In this document: one piece after another, positions 23,084-34,335 of the stretch
How positions within the stretch are numbered: position 1 is the first letter of the stretch
How the letters are laid out: the number at the start of each line of letters is the position of its first letter
NCBI GenBank assembly: GCA_963921795.1
Contig: OY997657.1
Location: 25,407,896-25,471,895, forward strand
Direction of reading: 5' to 3'
Source: Nannobrachium achirus
Taxonomy: Eukaryota > Chordata > Actinopteri > Myctophiformes > Myctophidae
Length of the DNA stretch: 64,000 bases
The notes under the pieces: generated by a model
What the model was told of the DNA's origin: nothing
What the model saw: the letters and a program-made list of their open reading frames with translations, nothing else
Database searches by the model: none
Translations under genes and position numbers: made by a program

Positions 23084-24286
23084 CAGAGGTCCCCAACCTT
23101 TTCTGTCTCAGGGCCCGCTTGAAAGTCTCAAAAGTGCTAACGGCCCACCCATCTGACCACTCTGGGTGGGCCGCGTGCATTTTCAGAGCATGTTCATTTT
23201 AATGATCAATCAAGCGACTTTGTTCCAGCTTTGATCAATGGAACTAAAATAGTATATTTAAGTCCTTATTTATCGGTATCACAATGAAAACACATTTTCA
23301 AGGTTTTATAGAAAAGAAATCACACCTAGTGTGAAGTGAAAGGTGCTATTTATGAGATAATTGCATTAAGCGTCAATGTGACCCTGGGTGTACAACAAAC
23401 TTTGAGCGCTTTGTGCCAAGATGTAGGCCACACTTCAGAGCCCGGACATTTTCTTGGGGCCCAGATGTTGGAGCTTAGCTCCTTCCAGGAGCATCGCTCA
23501 AATATACCATGATTTAAAAAAGATATACACTATATTAACCAATAAGACGCCCTAAGCCCATATGGGCATTGCCAAACATCGGGACAGGGATCTCCATATA
23601 TGGGCATAAAAGGGACAAAGACGGAATTAATTTGCAAGCGTGACACGTCAACCACACACTGGTTAGACCGACGCAAATATGTCTATATATGGGCATTCCC
23701 AGATATGGGCTTAATATTGATGGGAATAAAAGGGATTCTATTGTATGGGAATTCCCAGATATGGGCCTAATATTGATGGCATAAAGGGGATTCTATTAGT
23801 GTGGATGGCCTGACAGGACATCATCTGGGAATCAGATGTAGGTCAGCTACATACAGTATATGGAGATCTAAGTAATGATCCAGTCGTCTCCATGTATGGA
23901 TATCCAGGGTTATGTCGTGATCTTCATATATGAATATCCAGGTGATGATATTGAGCAGTCTTGATTTGCAAATGAATTCTGTCTTGGCCATATATGGGCA
24001 TTGCCAAATATGGGCTTAATATTGATGACATCAGGGATCTCCATGATTGCCAGAACTGGCTGTCTTGGTCATTGAGTCAACAATGTGAGGTCACAACAAG
24101 TCAGCTATAGACATTGAGGCATTACCCGCTGACGTACGGACAGGATCTGCCAGGTTTCATAGTAGACTGCGACCTATGGTCGCAATTATCATTCAAATCA
24201 CAGTGTTTTGCCAATTACGTGGGGACGCACGTACACTATGCTCAGGGCCCACCAGCGGTGCCCGGCCCACAGGTTGGGAACCGCTG
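23084..24286 (+). mobile_element. hAT-like non-autonomous element (CAGAGGTCCCCAACC type), 1.2 kb
   Basis: Left end CAGAGGTCCCCAACC, right end GGTTGGGAACCGCTG. Inside, 23520-24050 holds diverged tandem phrases around ATATGGGCATTCCCAG and TTAATATTGATG, also seen at 30900-31330 and 33870-33920. The flanks match at only 5 of 8 bases. Confidence 0.75.
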
Positions 24287-24960
24287 CTCGCAACACTCCA
24301 ATAAGATATGTATAGCGCCACAACAAGGGAAGTTCAAGGCCGGGCTCTCCGGTTGAACCCGGGATCCTGGGATTTGGGGCGGGAGTGCGAGGGGAAATGA
24401 GGCTATATCCTTGGGGCCCCCTGCACTCACTCCACTATGCAAGGTCATCTGGAGTGCCAGCTCATCAGCCTCCATGCATTTACGCAAACATGAGAAAAGC
24501 ATATCACGTGCCAACAAGCAGCATACAGTATCAATGAGGCTACGCGCTATTATATACCCGCGTGTTCAGTTGCCCGTGCACAATGTTACAAATTAGGGCA
24601 TTTGCTAAGAATGTAAATGGTTGCCATATCCATGTTTACGTTTTGCGCGTGAAGAGTATGTTAAAGTGGCCCCTAATGGAATTAACTTTAGATGGATAAT
24701 GCCACGCGCAGCCTCTATTTAACACATAAGGCAGCGCAGAGGACACATAGAATTATCCATATCTTCTTTATCTGTGGAGGATAATCTGTCTTCTTACAAT
24801 TACAAGTATGTATGTGTCTCCTGGCTCTAATGATATCCCAGCAGGCAAATGCATTTCCGGGAACCCAAGCAGAACAAATGAATGAAGGCGCAAATTGTTT
24901 TTCACAGTTAATAGGTAAAAATGTCCTATTACGTCGAGGAGCAGGTCCCTATCCACATTA
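24287..24960. other. Unassigned non-coding sequence
   Basis: No gene. Single-copy within the window; TTAGATGGATAATGCC and TTATCCATATC cores near 24680-24790. Confidence 0.35.
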
Positions 24961-25219
24961 TCGTCGTTGTCGGGTGGAAACTGTGTATGTCCGAGACCGT
25001 TCGTTTTATATTTATCATTTTAAAAATGAACTAAACTAGTGAAAACAGCCGATCTATAAGCACACAACGCCTCGCACCGCGAGGCGTTGTGTGCTTGTAG
25101 ATCGGCTGTTTTCACTACTTTTGTGCGACAGCCTTGTATGATGAAGCAGGGCTTTACTCGGTGAAAAAACGTACAAATTTGAAACTTGGAGATACGAGGT
25201 TTCTGCCCGACGGCGACGA
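24961..25219 (+). mobile_element. Family A MITE, copy 11 (best reference copy)
   Basis: TCGTCGTTGTCGGGTGGAAA and the inverted CTGCCCGACGGCGACGA. The full module at 25037-25117 has about 38-bp arms with few mismatches and a CGCACCGCG centre. The long ORF across it is not a gene. Confidence 0.9.
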
Positions 25220-25669
25220 TGTGGTGCTCGGTCGGTAGACATCCAGCACGTTGATGCCACTAGTACACAATCACAATTACTGTCAATACCAAATGAAAAT
25301 GCACCTTCGCCGTCATGTGTCACCCAGCCTATTCTTTTAAAAAAGGAAGGAAGGAAAAGTGCATAGCAAACTTTTTTCACCATACGCAGCCCTATTTGCT
25401 ATTCTTGACATGAAATAGAGTTGGCTTCTCTGAGGGATTGGCGAGGGGGTCTCTTTTTGCTGATTCCACTCTGTCGGTAAAGGGAGCACAAGGTGGACTG
25501 GGGGAGGGAGGGGGAGGTGGGCAGCTGCCGGAGCTTAACAGAGAGCCAGAGGTCCAGGCAGTGCAGCGAAAGCCAGCCACAGTGGGGCTGTAAATGGACT
25601 GAATAACAATATAAGCACTTTCTGTCATTAACATACTGAGACCGGGAAGGCAAATCTGAGTCACTTTAA

Positions 25670-26098
25670 CCATTATTTTGTGCTTTAACTATTGAAAAAT
25701 AGCAGATATACAAGCTCGCAGCGCGGCACTCGAGCGTGTAGATTTGCCATTTTTGAAAGAATCGACACAATGTGTTGCAAGTCTTTGATTATGTTGACCC
25801 TGTTCTGTAGAGGTCTTCTAAATCCTCCTTCTAAATCAGTGGTTTTCAAACTTTTTCATGTCAAGGACCTCCAAAATTACATGTATATTTGGCCGCGGAC
25901 CCCCATCTCAAAACATGTCGTTCCAGGGACCACCCAGAAGCAGAGATTTGAGTTACAAAAGTTTGCTTTGAAAAGTAGACTATTCAAAGATTTGCAAACA
26001 TTTTCACGATCTTTCAAAAATAGCAGATCTACAAGCTCGCAGCGCGCTGTGAGCTTGTATCGCTGCTATTTTTCAATAATTCCAGGTCTTAATAGGTT
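25670..26098 (+). mobile_element. Family B' MITE
   Basis: TTTAACCATTATTTTGTGC to CAGGTCTTAATAGGTTAA, with modules at about 25692-25755 (shortened) and 26016-26075, and a GTGGTTTTCAAAC...GGACCCCC core. Confidence 0.65.
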
Positions 26099-26536
26099 AA
26101 CATATGTACCCAGCATGCCGTGCTGAATGACTAACGACTTGGACACATAAATTGGGGCGAGTGAAGGCAAACAAACCGGCGCAGAGACTTACGGGCGATC
26201 GTGAATAACAACGCGCGTGTGCTTTTCGAGCTCCCTGGGAATTGGGAAACGGCGGGCAGCCGGGCACAGACACACACGGTACACAGTACACGGTCGGTTC
26301 CAGTGTCTCTCAGTCAAGGATTGTCTCCTGAGAGTGAAAGACTACGGGATTAAGAAATGCCTTACACATTTTGTTGGGAACACTCTATGAAAGGTTTATG
26401 AGATGCGGTCCCTAAAGGGCCTTAAACAATGACAAACTCATCCTAACTACTGGATACTATATGGACTGTATATGGTTTGGCGGAAGCGCAATGCAGTCAA
26501 TCAAAAACGGCATGTTCTCCTTCTCACACCCATGTC
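26099..26536. other. Unassigned non-coding sequence
   Basis: No gene. Ends in a CT-rich tract at 26537-26571. Confidence 0.3.
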
Positions 26537-26745
26537 TCTCTCTCTCTCTCTCTCTCCCTCTCTCTCTCTCCATACCAGCTACAGAACTGGCAAAAAGCAT
26601 TATTTAAATCCAACTCGAGTGAACTTTTATTCTGGCGGAGATTACAGACAGCGCAATTTGAAGTGACTGATAAAAAAGAAGTGACAAATTGATTCACAGT
26701 CATGGCTGACTGAGTGAAGCTACACCATATTTCTCCAGAGCACGG

Positions 26746-26748
26746 TGC

Positions 26749-26804
<56 letters not shown>

Positions 26805-26845
26805 AATATGGTAATTGGAATTATGGGGTGTGTGTGTATGTGTGC

Positions 26846-26878
<33 letters not shown>

Positions 26879-26904
26879 TGTGTGTGCATGCGTGCGTGCG
26901 TCAC
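26746..26904 (+). repeat. Two adjoining (TG)n / (TGCG)n tracts
   Basis: TG at 26752-26803, then a spacer of about 24 bp, then mixed TG and TGCG to 26904. Confidence 0.9.
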
Positions 26905-27420
26905 TAGTATGGTAGAGTCTAACATATCAACATTGTGAGGAACATGAGAATCAGTTTTATGGTTAAAAACATAGCAGGGATCCCAGGTTGGGGAAAAAAT
27001 GGCAAACCTAAAAAAGTATAATAAGACAAATGTGTGACGCGTGCGTGCGTGCGTGTGCTTGCGTGACTGTGGAGGGGGCAGCGGGGCATGTGATGTGTGT
27101 TTAATTCGGTCCCCAGCAGGGCTGTATAGCTGGGTTGTGTTCTTTTGTTTCTCTGCGGGCAGCGGGGGTGCCTCTGGAGACCCTGTCGTCCACACTGACA
27201 CAACATGGTCAGCACAGTGTGAGCGCGTTACACAGAAGGTCTGCGTGCGTGCGCGTGTGTGCGCTCCGGCATGAAGCATGCTCGCCCGCCATGTGTGTGC
27301 TGAACAAGCAGCCCGGTAGACGCACGCCCCGCTCCGCTCCGCTCACTATTGCGGTGCAATTTCATCATCCAGAGCCCAGGTTTGATAGGCAGTTCCTCTT
27401 ATTAGAAACCTGGAGGGGGG

Positions 27421-27437
27421 GTGTGGTGTGTGTGTTT

Positions 27438-27536
<99 letters not shown>

Positions 27537-27548
27537 TGCGCGCGCGTG

Positions 27549-27594
<46 letters not shown>

Positions 27595-27706
27595 GGTATA
27601 TGTCTGTCTGTGCACACCCTCATGTGTGTGCATGTGTGCGCACGATTGTGTATCCATGTGCGCATGTATCCGCGCGCGCGCGTGTGTGTGTGTGTGTGCA
27701 TGTGAG
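27421..27706 (+). repeat. Compound (TG)n / (GC)n / (GA)n microsatellite
   Basis: Pure TG to about 27532, GCGCGTGCGCGCGC, more TG, GAGAGAGAG, then TG/CA mixed blocks. Alternating purine-pyrimidine over nearly 300 bp, a possible Z-DNA former. Confidence 0.9.
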
Positions 27707-28043
27707 AGGGAGGGAATAGCCTATGTTTGTCTGCATGTGTGCACACGTGTGTGTGCGTGCACGCGTATTGCCGGTGTAAAAACGAGACCCCTACTCTTTA
27801 TCAAATTGTGATGAAGTGCCTGAAGTGAACACCAGGTTAACGTTGTGCGTTGCGTTGCCTCAGTCCTCAGCACTCCACTCCACCATGCATCTCCCCAGCA
27901 ACAAACACTCCTTGAAGACACCAGGGGTGTTGTAGGAACAAACGAGATGAGAGCCCGAGCGTTCCGTCGCCTTATAAACTGCTGTGAAACGTGTCTCAGT
28001 TGTTAGGAACCAAAGCATGGCTGTAGCCGGAGGGAGGGACTCG

Positions 28044-28694
28044 CAGGGGGCGTCACAAGGGGGGGAGAGTGGGACTGAGTTACCAAGGCCCAAGGTGGAG
28101 GGGCCTTCGTTATTTTATACTTTAACTATTGAAAAATAGCAGATATACAAGCTCACAGCGCGGCACCGAGTGCCATATGATGCTTTGTAGCATGATGTTG
28201 CATCATCTATTGCATCATATGATGCAAAACGCATCATATGACCAGGTGTAGCATGCTGAAATACTAAAATATCTAAAAACACAGATTGAACACAAAAAAT
28301 CACACCCAATGTGAAGTGAGCGGTGGTCGTGCTTGCATAACGTCTTCAGATTTGAATCTAGGATGTACAGGCTATGCTACACACAGACGGATATGGCAAA
28401 ACGCTGAGGAAAAAGGCTACAGACATACGACATATGACATCACTAGACAAACATGATGCTACGTAAACACATTTTACTATGGCAAAACGCTGAGGAAAAA
28501 GGCTACAGACACACGCACAGCCACGTATAGGAGCGGTTTACCACATCTCAAAAATAACTCAAGATTGTGTTGATCGTGTCCCAAACAACAATAAAATAAC
28601 ATCTGGTTGTCCCAGAGGTGAAGTGGTCCTTTAAAGCACAAAACATGAGTGAATCCTTGTACCCAGTGCCCAGAATTTGGTGCGACACCCCTAG
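28044..28694 (+). mobile_element. Family B hAT-like MITE, copy 5, with repeat H inside
   Basis: Left CAGGGGGCGTCACAAGG, right TTGGTGCGACACCCCTAG. The first module is cut at GCGGCACCGAGTGCC, then about 460 bp of foreign sequence (repeat H) replaces the interior up to about 28632. Confidence 0.7.
28172..28632. repeat. Repeat H (contains CAAAACGCTGAGGAAAAAGG)
   Basis: Contains two copies of GGCAAAACGCTGAGGAAAAA about 70 bp apart, and AAATCACACCCAATGTGAAG. The same phrases recur at 31706-31890 and in part at 33693-33725 and 23317-23345. A palindromic ATGATGC/GCATCAT cluster lies at 28176-28240. Type unknown. Confidence 0.55.
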
Positions 28695-29179
28695 GGGGGG
28701 AAGGAAGGCGGCGGGGGGGCGGGGGCTTGGTTTAAGGTATTTCTGGGTCTCTGCACAGCATCACACCGGAGCACCCTCAGCGTGTGCCTCTCCACTACAC
28801 CTTGACAGTGACTTTGTGTGACAGCAGATATAATGTGATTTCTCCTGTCCCCGGGGTCTGAGGCTGATGATGGAGACTTCTGGGCGCTGCTTTGCTCGCC
28901 GGCGACAGCCGTGACAGAGAGAGAGGGGGGGTTTGCTTGAGCGTGATGATCAGTGGCATTTTTCACACGGCTCTCCGAGATCCCTCAGTCTTGTGCTCTC
29001 AGAGAAATTAGGTCCCTGTGTTCTTGCCCGGAAGTTTTGCCGGGCCTTTATTTTGGCGGGGAAGGGGGCCAGGGACGTGCTGGCCATTGGGAAAAGCGGG
29101 ACAACTCCCGAACGGCCGGTTCATTCCCGGCCGGTCCGGGCCAGCCATTACAGATGGATAAAAGTGAAAACAGCAGAAA

Positions 29180-29308
29180 GTGAAAACAGCAGATCGGCGT
29201 TGTGTGCTTGTAGATCGGCTGTTTTCACTATAGTTTAAATCATTTTTAAAATGATAAATACAAAATAAACGGTTTTGGACATACAAGGTTTCCACCCGAC
29301 AACAACGA
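29180..29308 (-). mobile_element. Family A MITE, right-end fragment
   Basis: Module remnant followed by TTTGGACATACAAGGTTTCC and CCCGACAACAACGA; the left end is missing. Confidence 0.7.
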
Positions 29309-29964
29309 AATATAACTCATGTAATTGGCCCACTGGCTTGTCACTTGTCATGATCTGAAATGGCAAATCTTTGAGTAGCAGCAGCGCTATAGAGAGATCT
29401 CTCTCTCTACAGCGCGCAATGAGGGCCTCTCCAACTCTTTTTCCCGGCTGAAACAGGGGCCCAGCATGTCCCTGAAGGGGGCTGCATTTTGGTGGTCATC
29501 ACATCAGCCTCGCTGACATGCTGTCAAGAGATTTTAGCATTTCCCCCCCTTTCCCAAAACTTATTTGGCATGTAGTGGCCTTTGCTTTTGTTGTACTTGA
29601 ATGCCATGAGTCAATTCAGGGGAGAAACACTACGGGAGATGAAGCAACACCTAGGAATTTGGAATGTCACATCTGTGTATCGCTGCCTTAAAGTGAAGCT
29701 GCTGTCTCGTACCTGCAGGCTGTGTGCTGGCCTCTGTTGTCTCTATGCTCCAAAAACTAAACAAACAGCCCCTGACACATGCCTGGTCTGGATGTTCACC
29801 ACAGCTTGTGTTTCTGTCGCAATGTTCAACGCAGCTCCAACGAAGAGCAGCTGCAGCAACTGGACATCCGCATAACCGTAGACGATCAGGATGAAAGGTC
29901 CGTCTTGAAGACATGGATATATAATAGAGAGAGATATTGTGCAAGATAATGTGTAGGACAAAAA
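29309..29964. other. Unassigned non-coding sequence
   Basis: No supported gene. ORFs on both strands of 29582-29961 overlap each other and match nothing I recognise. Confidence 0.35.
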
Positions 29965-30195
29965 TAGTTTTGTAAAACGGCCTCCTGGTGGGGCTATAAC
30001 AAGCCAGTGTGATGTTTTACGGAGTAATTTTGTTCAAAACGGACCCCTCCTGCAAACTTTAGCTGCCAATCTTAGCCAATCAGGATGGAATAAAAAAAAA
30101 GAAAAAAAGAAAAACAGGACAATGTGAAAAGGGTGTCATTTCTTCCCCGGCCTAGTGGGAATTTACGTGAAATCGGACGCTGTATTGACTCTCGC
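29965..30195 (-). mobile_element. Family C fragment, reverse
   Basis: CTCCTGGTGGGGCTATAACA, CCAATCAGGATGGAAT and CGGCCTAGTGGGAAT match the reverse of 9600-10150. Confidence 0.6.
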
Positions 30196-30339
30196 AAACT
30201 TTTCGTCGGAAAGTCGGAACTTTCCAACGTGCAGCTTTCCGAACACTAATTCGGGGTAATGCTTTTCAGAAGTTGCGAGTGATGTAATTTTGAAGTTGAA
30301 CAAAAAAGGTTTGGTCAAACAGTGCCAGAGATTAGCTGG

Positions 30340-30492
<153 letters not shown>

Positions 30493-30580
30493 ATTGCAGT
30501 AAAAAGAAAAACTGCAGATTTGGCCTGGCACCACTCAGTTGTGAGGCTAACAAGGACACACGGACGGACAGAGGAGAATA

Positions 30581-30838
30581 CCTAGTCTCAACCGTGTTCG
30601 GCAGCCAAGTTTTGTCCTTAAGTAGCAAGGTCGCTCAATGCCAGTTCAGTGTGAGGCGGGAACTTGGCCGTGCTGATTGGTCAGCTTCCATATAAGCCCT
30701 TGGGAAGATATGGCAGCTGACCAGTGCAAGCGGAAGTGACAGTGAACAGTCACCGCGAGCAACTTTCCTGTTGAAGGAACTCCCCATGTCACATATGGAC
30801 TAAACTCGGCTGCCAAACACAGTTAATTCAGACTGGTA
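30581..30838. mobile_element. MITE with CGGCAGCC-type inverted ends
   Basis: Left AGTCTCAACCGTGTTCGGCA, right inverted CTGCCAAACACAGTTAATTC. The interior hairpin TGGTCAGCTTCC.../...GCAGCTGACCA resembles the small palindrome at 45426-45490. No ORF. Confidence 0.5.
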
Positions 30839-30899
30839 GAATTCACAGCCCAAGTTACAGTGGAGTTTAACTAGAAAGATGCATTTGGAAATTGCAAGT

Positions 30900-31330
30900 G
30901 TGGGTGCCCATATCTTGGAATGCCCTCATGTGGTCTATGATGTCAGACATCTCCATATTTGGGAAAAGTAAAAATTTTAACTAAAGTCAATGGAGAAAAT
31001 TAATTCACAAATAAATGTATACTAGTCCTGTGCCTGGGGTGTCTGAGTAATGTAGAAGTAATGTTGGAGTGCCCGTTGGGCAGATCTTTATGACCATATA
31101 TGGTGTTCCATGTTGGAATGACCGTTTGGCAGATTTTTATGCCCATACATGGTGTTCTGTGTCCAGGCCAGTATGACGTCAGAGTACTTCAGACAGACGG
31201 CGGACAGATATTCGCTAAATTAGTATCAGTGATGTCAGCAGCATGCAGACAGATGGTTACCATGGCGGCAAAACTGTGTAGTATCAGTGATGTCAGCATG
31301 CAGATGATCAGACATTCACTAAATTAATAG
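30900..31330. repeat. Diverged repeat with CCCATATATGG-type phrases
   Basis: Shares GGTGTTCCATG/GGTGTTCTGTG and GATGTCAGCA units with itself, and ATGCCCATA/TATATGG phrases with 23520-24050 and 33840-33920. No coding signal. Confidence 0.4.
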
Positions 31331-31974
31331 TTTGATAAATTAAACTATACTAGGCTCAGTTTTACTACTTTACATCGGCTGTTTGAAAATAGCAGATACG
31401 CACATTGCAACACATTGTGAGCTTGTCACTGGCACCACATATTTTCAGATGGGGGTATGTGACTCTGGAATAATATATTAATCTGGGGGTCCTTGATATG
31501 AAGTTAAAAGAACAAGGTGATGCACACATCTTTCCAAGTGCTGCCGCTGGGCTCAGGTCGACATACTGTACGATTAAAAAGAATAGAAGTCCGCACAACA
31601 GCTGATGTGTGTTAAAACAAAGTTTGACGACCTTTCGGCCATCAGCTGGCCTTCATCAGGTGGTAATCATTAGTCACTGTCCTTGACATGAAACCACTGG
31701 TTAAAAAAATCACACCCATTGTGAAGTGAGCGGTGGTCATTCTTGCATATCGTCTTCAGACTAGGATTTGAGTCTAGGATGTACAGGCTATGCTACACAC
31801 ACGTTTTGCTATGGCAAAACGCTGAGGAAAAAGGCTACAGACACACACACAGCCACTCTATGGAGCGGTTTACCACCGCTCAAAAAAAAACATTAGAAAA
31901 AAAGCCAAAGTTCACCAAGAGCCCAACATCATTGAGTTACCTGTTTACCACTTTCCCAGGTATTTTGCCCTACT

Positions 31975-32284
31975 TCCTGGGAGTGGCCAGGAATAAGGTG
32001 AATAGGGGTTAAGTTAAGTGTCTTGCTCAGGGACACATTGCTGAGGGCTTAAATCGTACCGGGGACCTCCGGAGTCCCAGTTGGGCTCTCTAACCCAATG
32101 TTTCTCAAAGTGGATTCCAAGGACTCAGTGGGTTCCTTTATGGGGGTATAAATTGACCCATACAAGCCTGTAACTCTTGACAGTGTACAAATGGTTCCAT
32201 TTGTACACTGTCAGAGTTAAGGGGAGACCTTGAGATTCGAAAGTTTGAGAAACACTGCTCTAACCATTCAGCTATGGCCACCCC
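31975..32284 (-). repeat. L2/SINE-like 3' tail, split by a hAT MITE
   Basis: TTAAGTGTCTTGCTCAGGGA..., then ACCGGGGACC and TAACCATTCAGCTATGGCCA, match the general tail shared by fish L2 LINEs and SINEs. It is broken by the hAT insertion at 32096-32257. Its outer end runs into the 3' end of the CD225 gene. Confidence 0.6.
32096..32257. mobile_element. hAT-like MITE with perfect 8-bp duplication
   Basis: CTCTAACC at 32088-32095 and 32258-32265. Ends CAATGTTTCTCAAAG and TTTGAGAAACACTG. A 24-bp-arm palindrome at its centre (32171-32219, ACAGTGTACAAATGG and complement). Confidence 0.93.
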
Positions 32285-32922
32285 ATCATGGGAAAGATGT
32301 TTTTGGGGAAATCTATAACTATATCTTCGTCAAAGTTATAGATGTAGATGAAGACCAGGAAGAGCATAGTGAGGCCAATTCCCAGCGCCACATTGTTCAG
32401 GGTTCTGCTAATCCTACTGCTCTGCTCTGCCCGCAGCTGGTCTCCCGACTGGTTCGCAATACGGGCACAGATGGAGAAGATGAAGGCAGCGATGCCGAGA
32501 GGCTGGAAGCAGAACAACATGGTGAAGATGGAGTATAACATGTGGGTATTGACCGGTTTAGCAAGTGGGGGCAGCTTCACATGTAGGAGCTCGAGGGTGC
32601 AGGGGCACCCATGGGGGCACCCACACCCTAGTTGGGGTGGCTGCTGTCCTGGGATTGCAGGGTTTAGTTGGCCATAAGGTGCACCTCCATACTGTGATAG
32701 AGGTCCATGGCTCTTTGGCGGTGGGTACCCCTGTCCAGGCAGGAACACCATGCCCTTAGGGTGCTGTCCTGGGATTGCAGGGTATATTTGGCCATAAGGT
32801 GGTAGAGTTCCATGGCTCTTTGGTTGTGGGTGCCCCTGTCCAGCCGGTTGGTACCCCTGTCCAAGTGGCGGGTAACCAAAGGCGGGTTCACCTTGGTAGG
32901 GTGGAGGGGCTGGATTGCTCAT
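32272..32922 (-). CDS. CD225/dispanin (IFITM-like) proline-rich membrane protein, single exon
   Basis: A 216-residue protein is predicted from ATG at 32922 (MSNPAPPPYQGEP) to TAG at 32272. The frame stays open 73 codons further upstream, but that stretch lacks the family's composition, so I chose the inner ATG. Residues 1-98 are rich in Pro, Gly, Tyr and Gln, with a PPPY (PPxY, WW-domain ligand) at 6-9. They include two copies of a 40-residue unit (PKSHG...YPAIPGQ and PKSHG...NPAIPGQ) that match a 120-bp DNA tandem repeat. CGCPHGCPC at 100-108 is a likely palmitoylation cluster. Residues 128-152 (HMLYSIFTMLFCFQPLGIAA) and 176-196 are the intramembrane and transmembrane segments of CD225, joined by a basic loop (RIANQSGDQLRAEQSSR). 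Such proteins act in membrane trafficking and some restrict virus entry; this one's role is unknown. Family members usually have an intron in this domain, so it may be a retrocopy. The last residues (GWP) and stop come from the adjacent repeat tail. Confidence 0.72.
   Translation of the reverse strand: MSNPAPPPYQGEPAFGYPPLGQGYQPAGQGHPQPKSHGTLPPYGQIYPAIPGQHPKGMVFLPGQGYPPPKSHGPLSQYGGAPYGQLNPAIPGQQPPQLGCGCPHGCPCTLELLHVKLPPLAKPVNTHMLYSIFTMLFCFQPLGIAAFIFSICARIANQSGDQLRAEQSSRISRTLNNVALGIGLTMLFLVFIYIYNFDEDIVIDFPKNIFPMMGWP
32642..32881 (-). repeat. 120-bp tandem repeat within the CD225 gene
   Basis: TGCTGTCCTGGGATTGCAGG starts at 32642 and again at 32762, exactly 120 bp (40 codons) apart, so the frame is kept. 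Differences are few. Confidence 0.85.
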
Positions 32923-33141
32923 GGCAGTTGTCACACTCTTGAACTTGTGAGGTGACAATGGAAGTAGTTGAAGTTGGACCGGTCGGCAGTCGGTCTGGTA
33001 TTTCAGCCCTGCTGTGTAGCTGACTGAGAGGTTGGGTGCTTGATAATTCTCGTTTACGTCCCCTTTTGTCTGCTTCCTGGTTTTTTTTCCTTCTACTGTA
33101 AATCTGGAGACTATTCTGACGCACAAACAGTTATAAGCCAT

Positions 33142-34206
33142 ACTGGTGTCACTGATGATGTCACGTTCTGCCCATATGTCCTACTTATGCACCAGCAATA
33201 TGTGCTAGCAATTTCAGGTCACACTTATTGATGGTGACGTCACCAGGAACGCTGGTCCCTTGTTGGCTATAGGTGACAGACAGACAATTTGTCGTTTAAT
33301 AGTTAGATAGTTAGATAACATTATCTCTTAGCAAAATGCAGCCCTGTGAGTCCCGATGAAGCCGGTCAATTTGACATACTGTATGGCCCAAGTGCGTGAG
33401 GAATAGCGCAGCAAAATAATAAAGTCAGACAAGTACTATGGTAGCAACCACACTAACAGCAAGTTAAAATCCCACCAATCCCTCAAACATTACATCAAAT
33501 GCACATACTGTTTATGGAGTGAAATGCGCATAGCCCCCTTCAAATGGACATATGGAGATCAACATGCACTGATGACGTCATACACAACAAAAACGAAATG
33601 CACAAGGAGTTCAACATGATTGGACTTTTGAGCTGTGCTCCTGTAAAGAGGAAACCACTGTCCATTTGTCCAGAGAAAAGGGTCATAAATAACACCGCTC
33701 ACTTCACACTGGGTGTGATTTTTCAAACAACTAGAGGTACGTAGAGTTCGAGCCTCTACGCAAACCCCACACTTACGTCGGGCACTTGACACTACAGGTC
33801 CAAGTTTGGAGTCAGTCGGATAGGTCGGGTGTGGACAACTGTATATTATACCTGCAGTCCTTGTCCCTTTTATGGCCATATATGGAGTTTGCTGATGTCA
33901 TTATATGCCCATATATGGAGCTGTAGTGGCCCAAACCTCTGGTCAATGAAAAGACTGTAAATCAGCAAGATGAGCAAGCAGTGTAAGAAACAGGAAACTG
34001 TACGGAATTGTACACTGTTTCACTACGTGGAACTGAAAACCATATAAAGTTTTATCCAATTAAGGCCATCCGTTTTGCCATCGTTAACGGTAAATGGGGT
34101 TTAATTCAAGCAATTGCACTTTATTTTGAAGTACAAGGACGATGCAATCAGACGGTTACACTCCGCCACTCCGACATGTCTCCTTTCCGACATGTCTCCA
34201 TTCCGA
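33142..34206. other. Non-coding sequence with repeat scraps
   Basis: No gene. Contains part of repeat H in reverse (33693-33725) and CCATATATGGAG phrases at 33868-33920. Confidence 0.4.
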
Positions 34207-34234
34207 CACTAACCCTATCTCTAACCCTTACCCT

Positions 34235-34333
<99 letters not shown>

Positions 34334-34335
34334 CA
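34207..34335 (+). repeat. Telomere-like CCCTAA variants followed by (CA)n
   Basis: 34207-34236 reads CTAACCCTATCTCTAACCCT, then TACCCTAAA, degenerate units of the vertebrate telomere repeat. It leads into (CA)n from 34237 to 34335. Confidence 0.7.

Noticed and set aside
25054-25383. 109-codon ORF
   Set aside because: Most of it is the family A hairpin and TIR read in frame; similar peptides appear at every copy.
32645-33141. Upstream extension of the CD225 frame (73 more codons)
   Set aside because: Composition unlike the family; the inner ATG gives a typical proline-rich start. A spliced upstream exon cannot be excluded.
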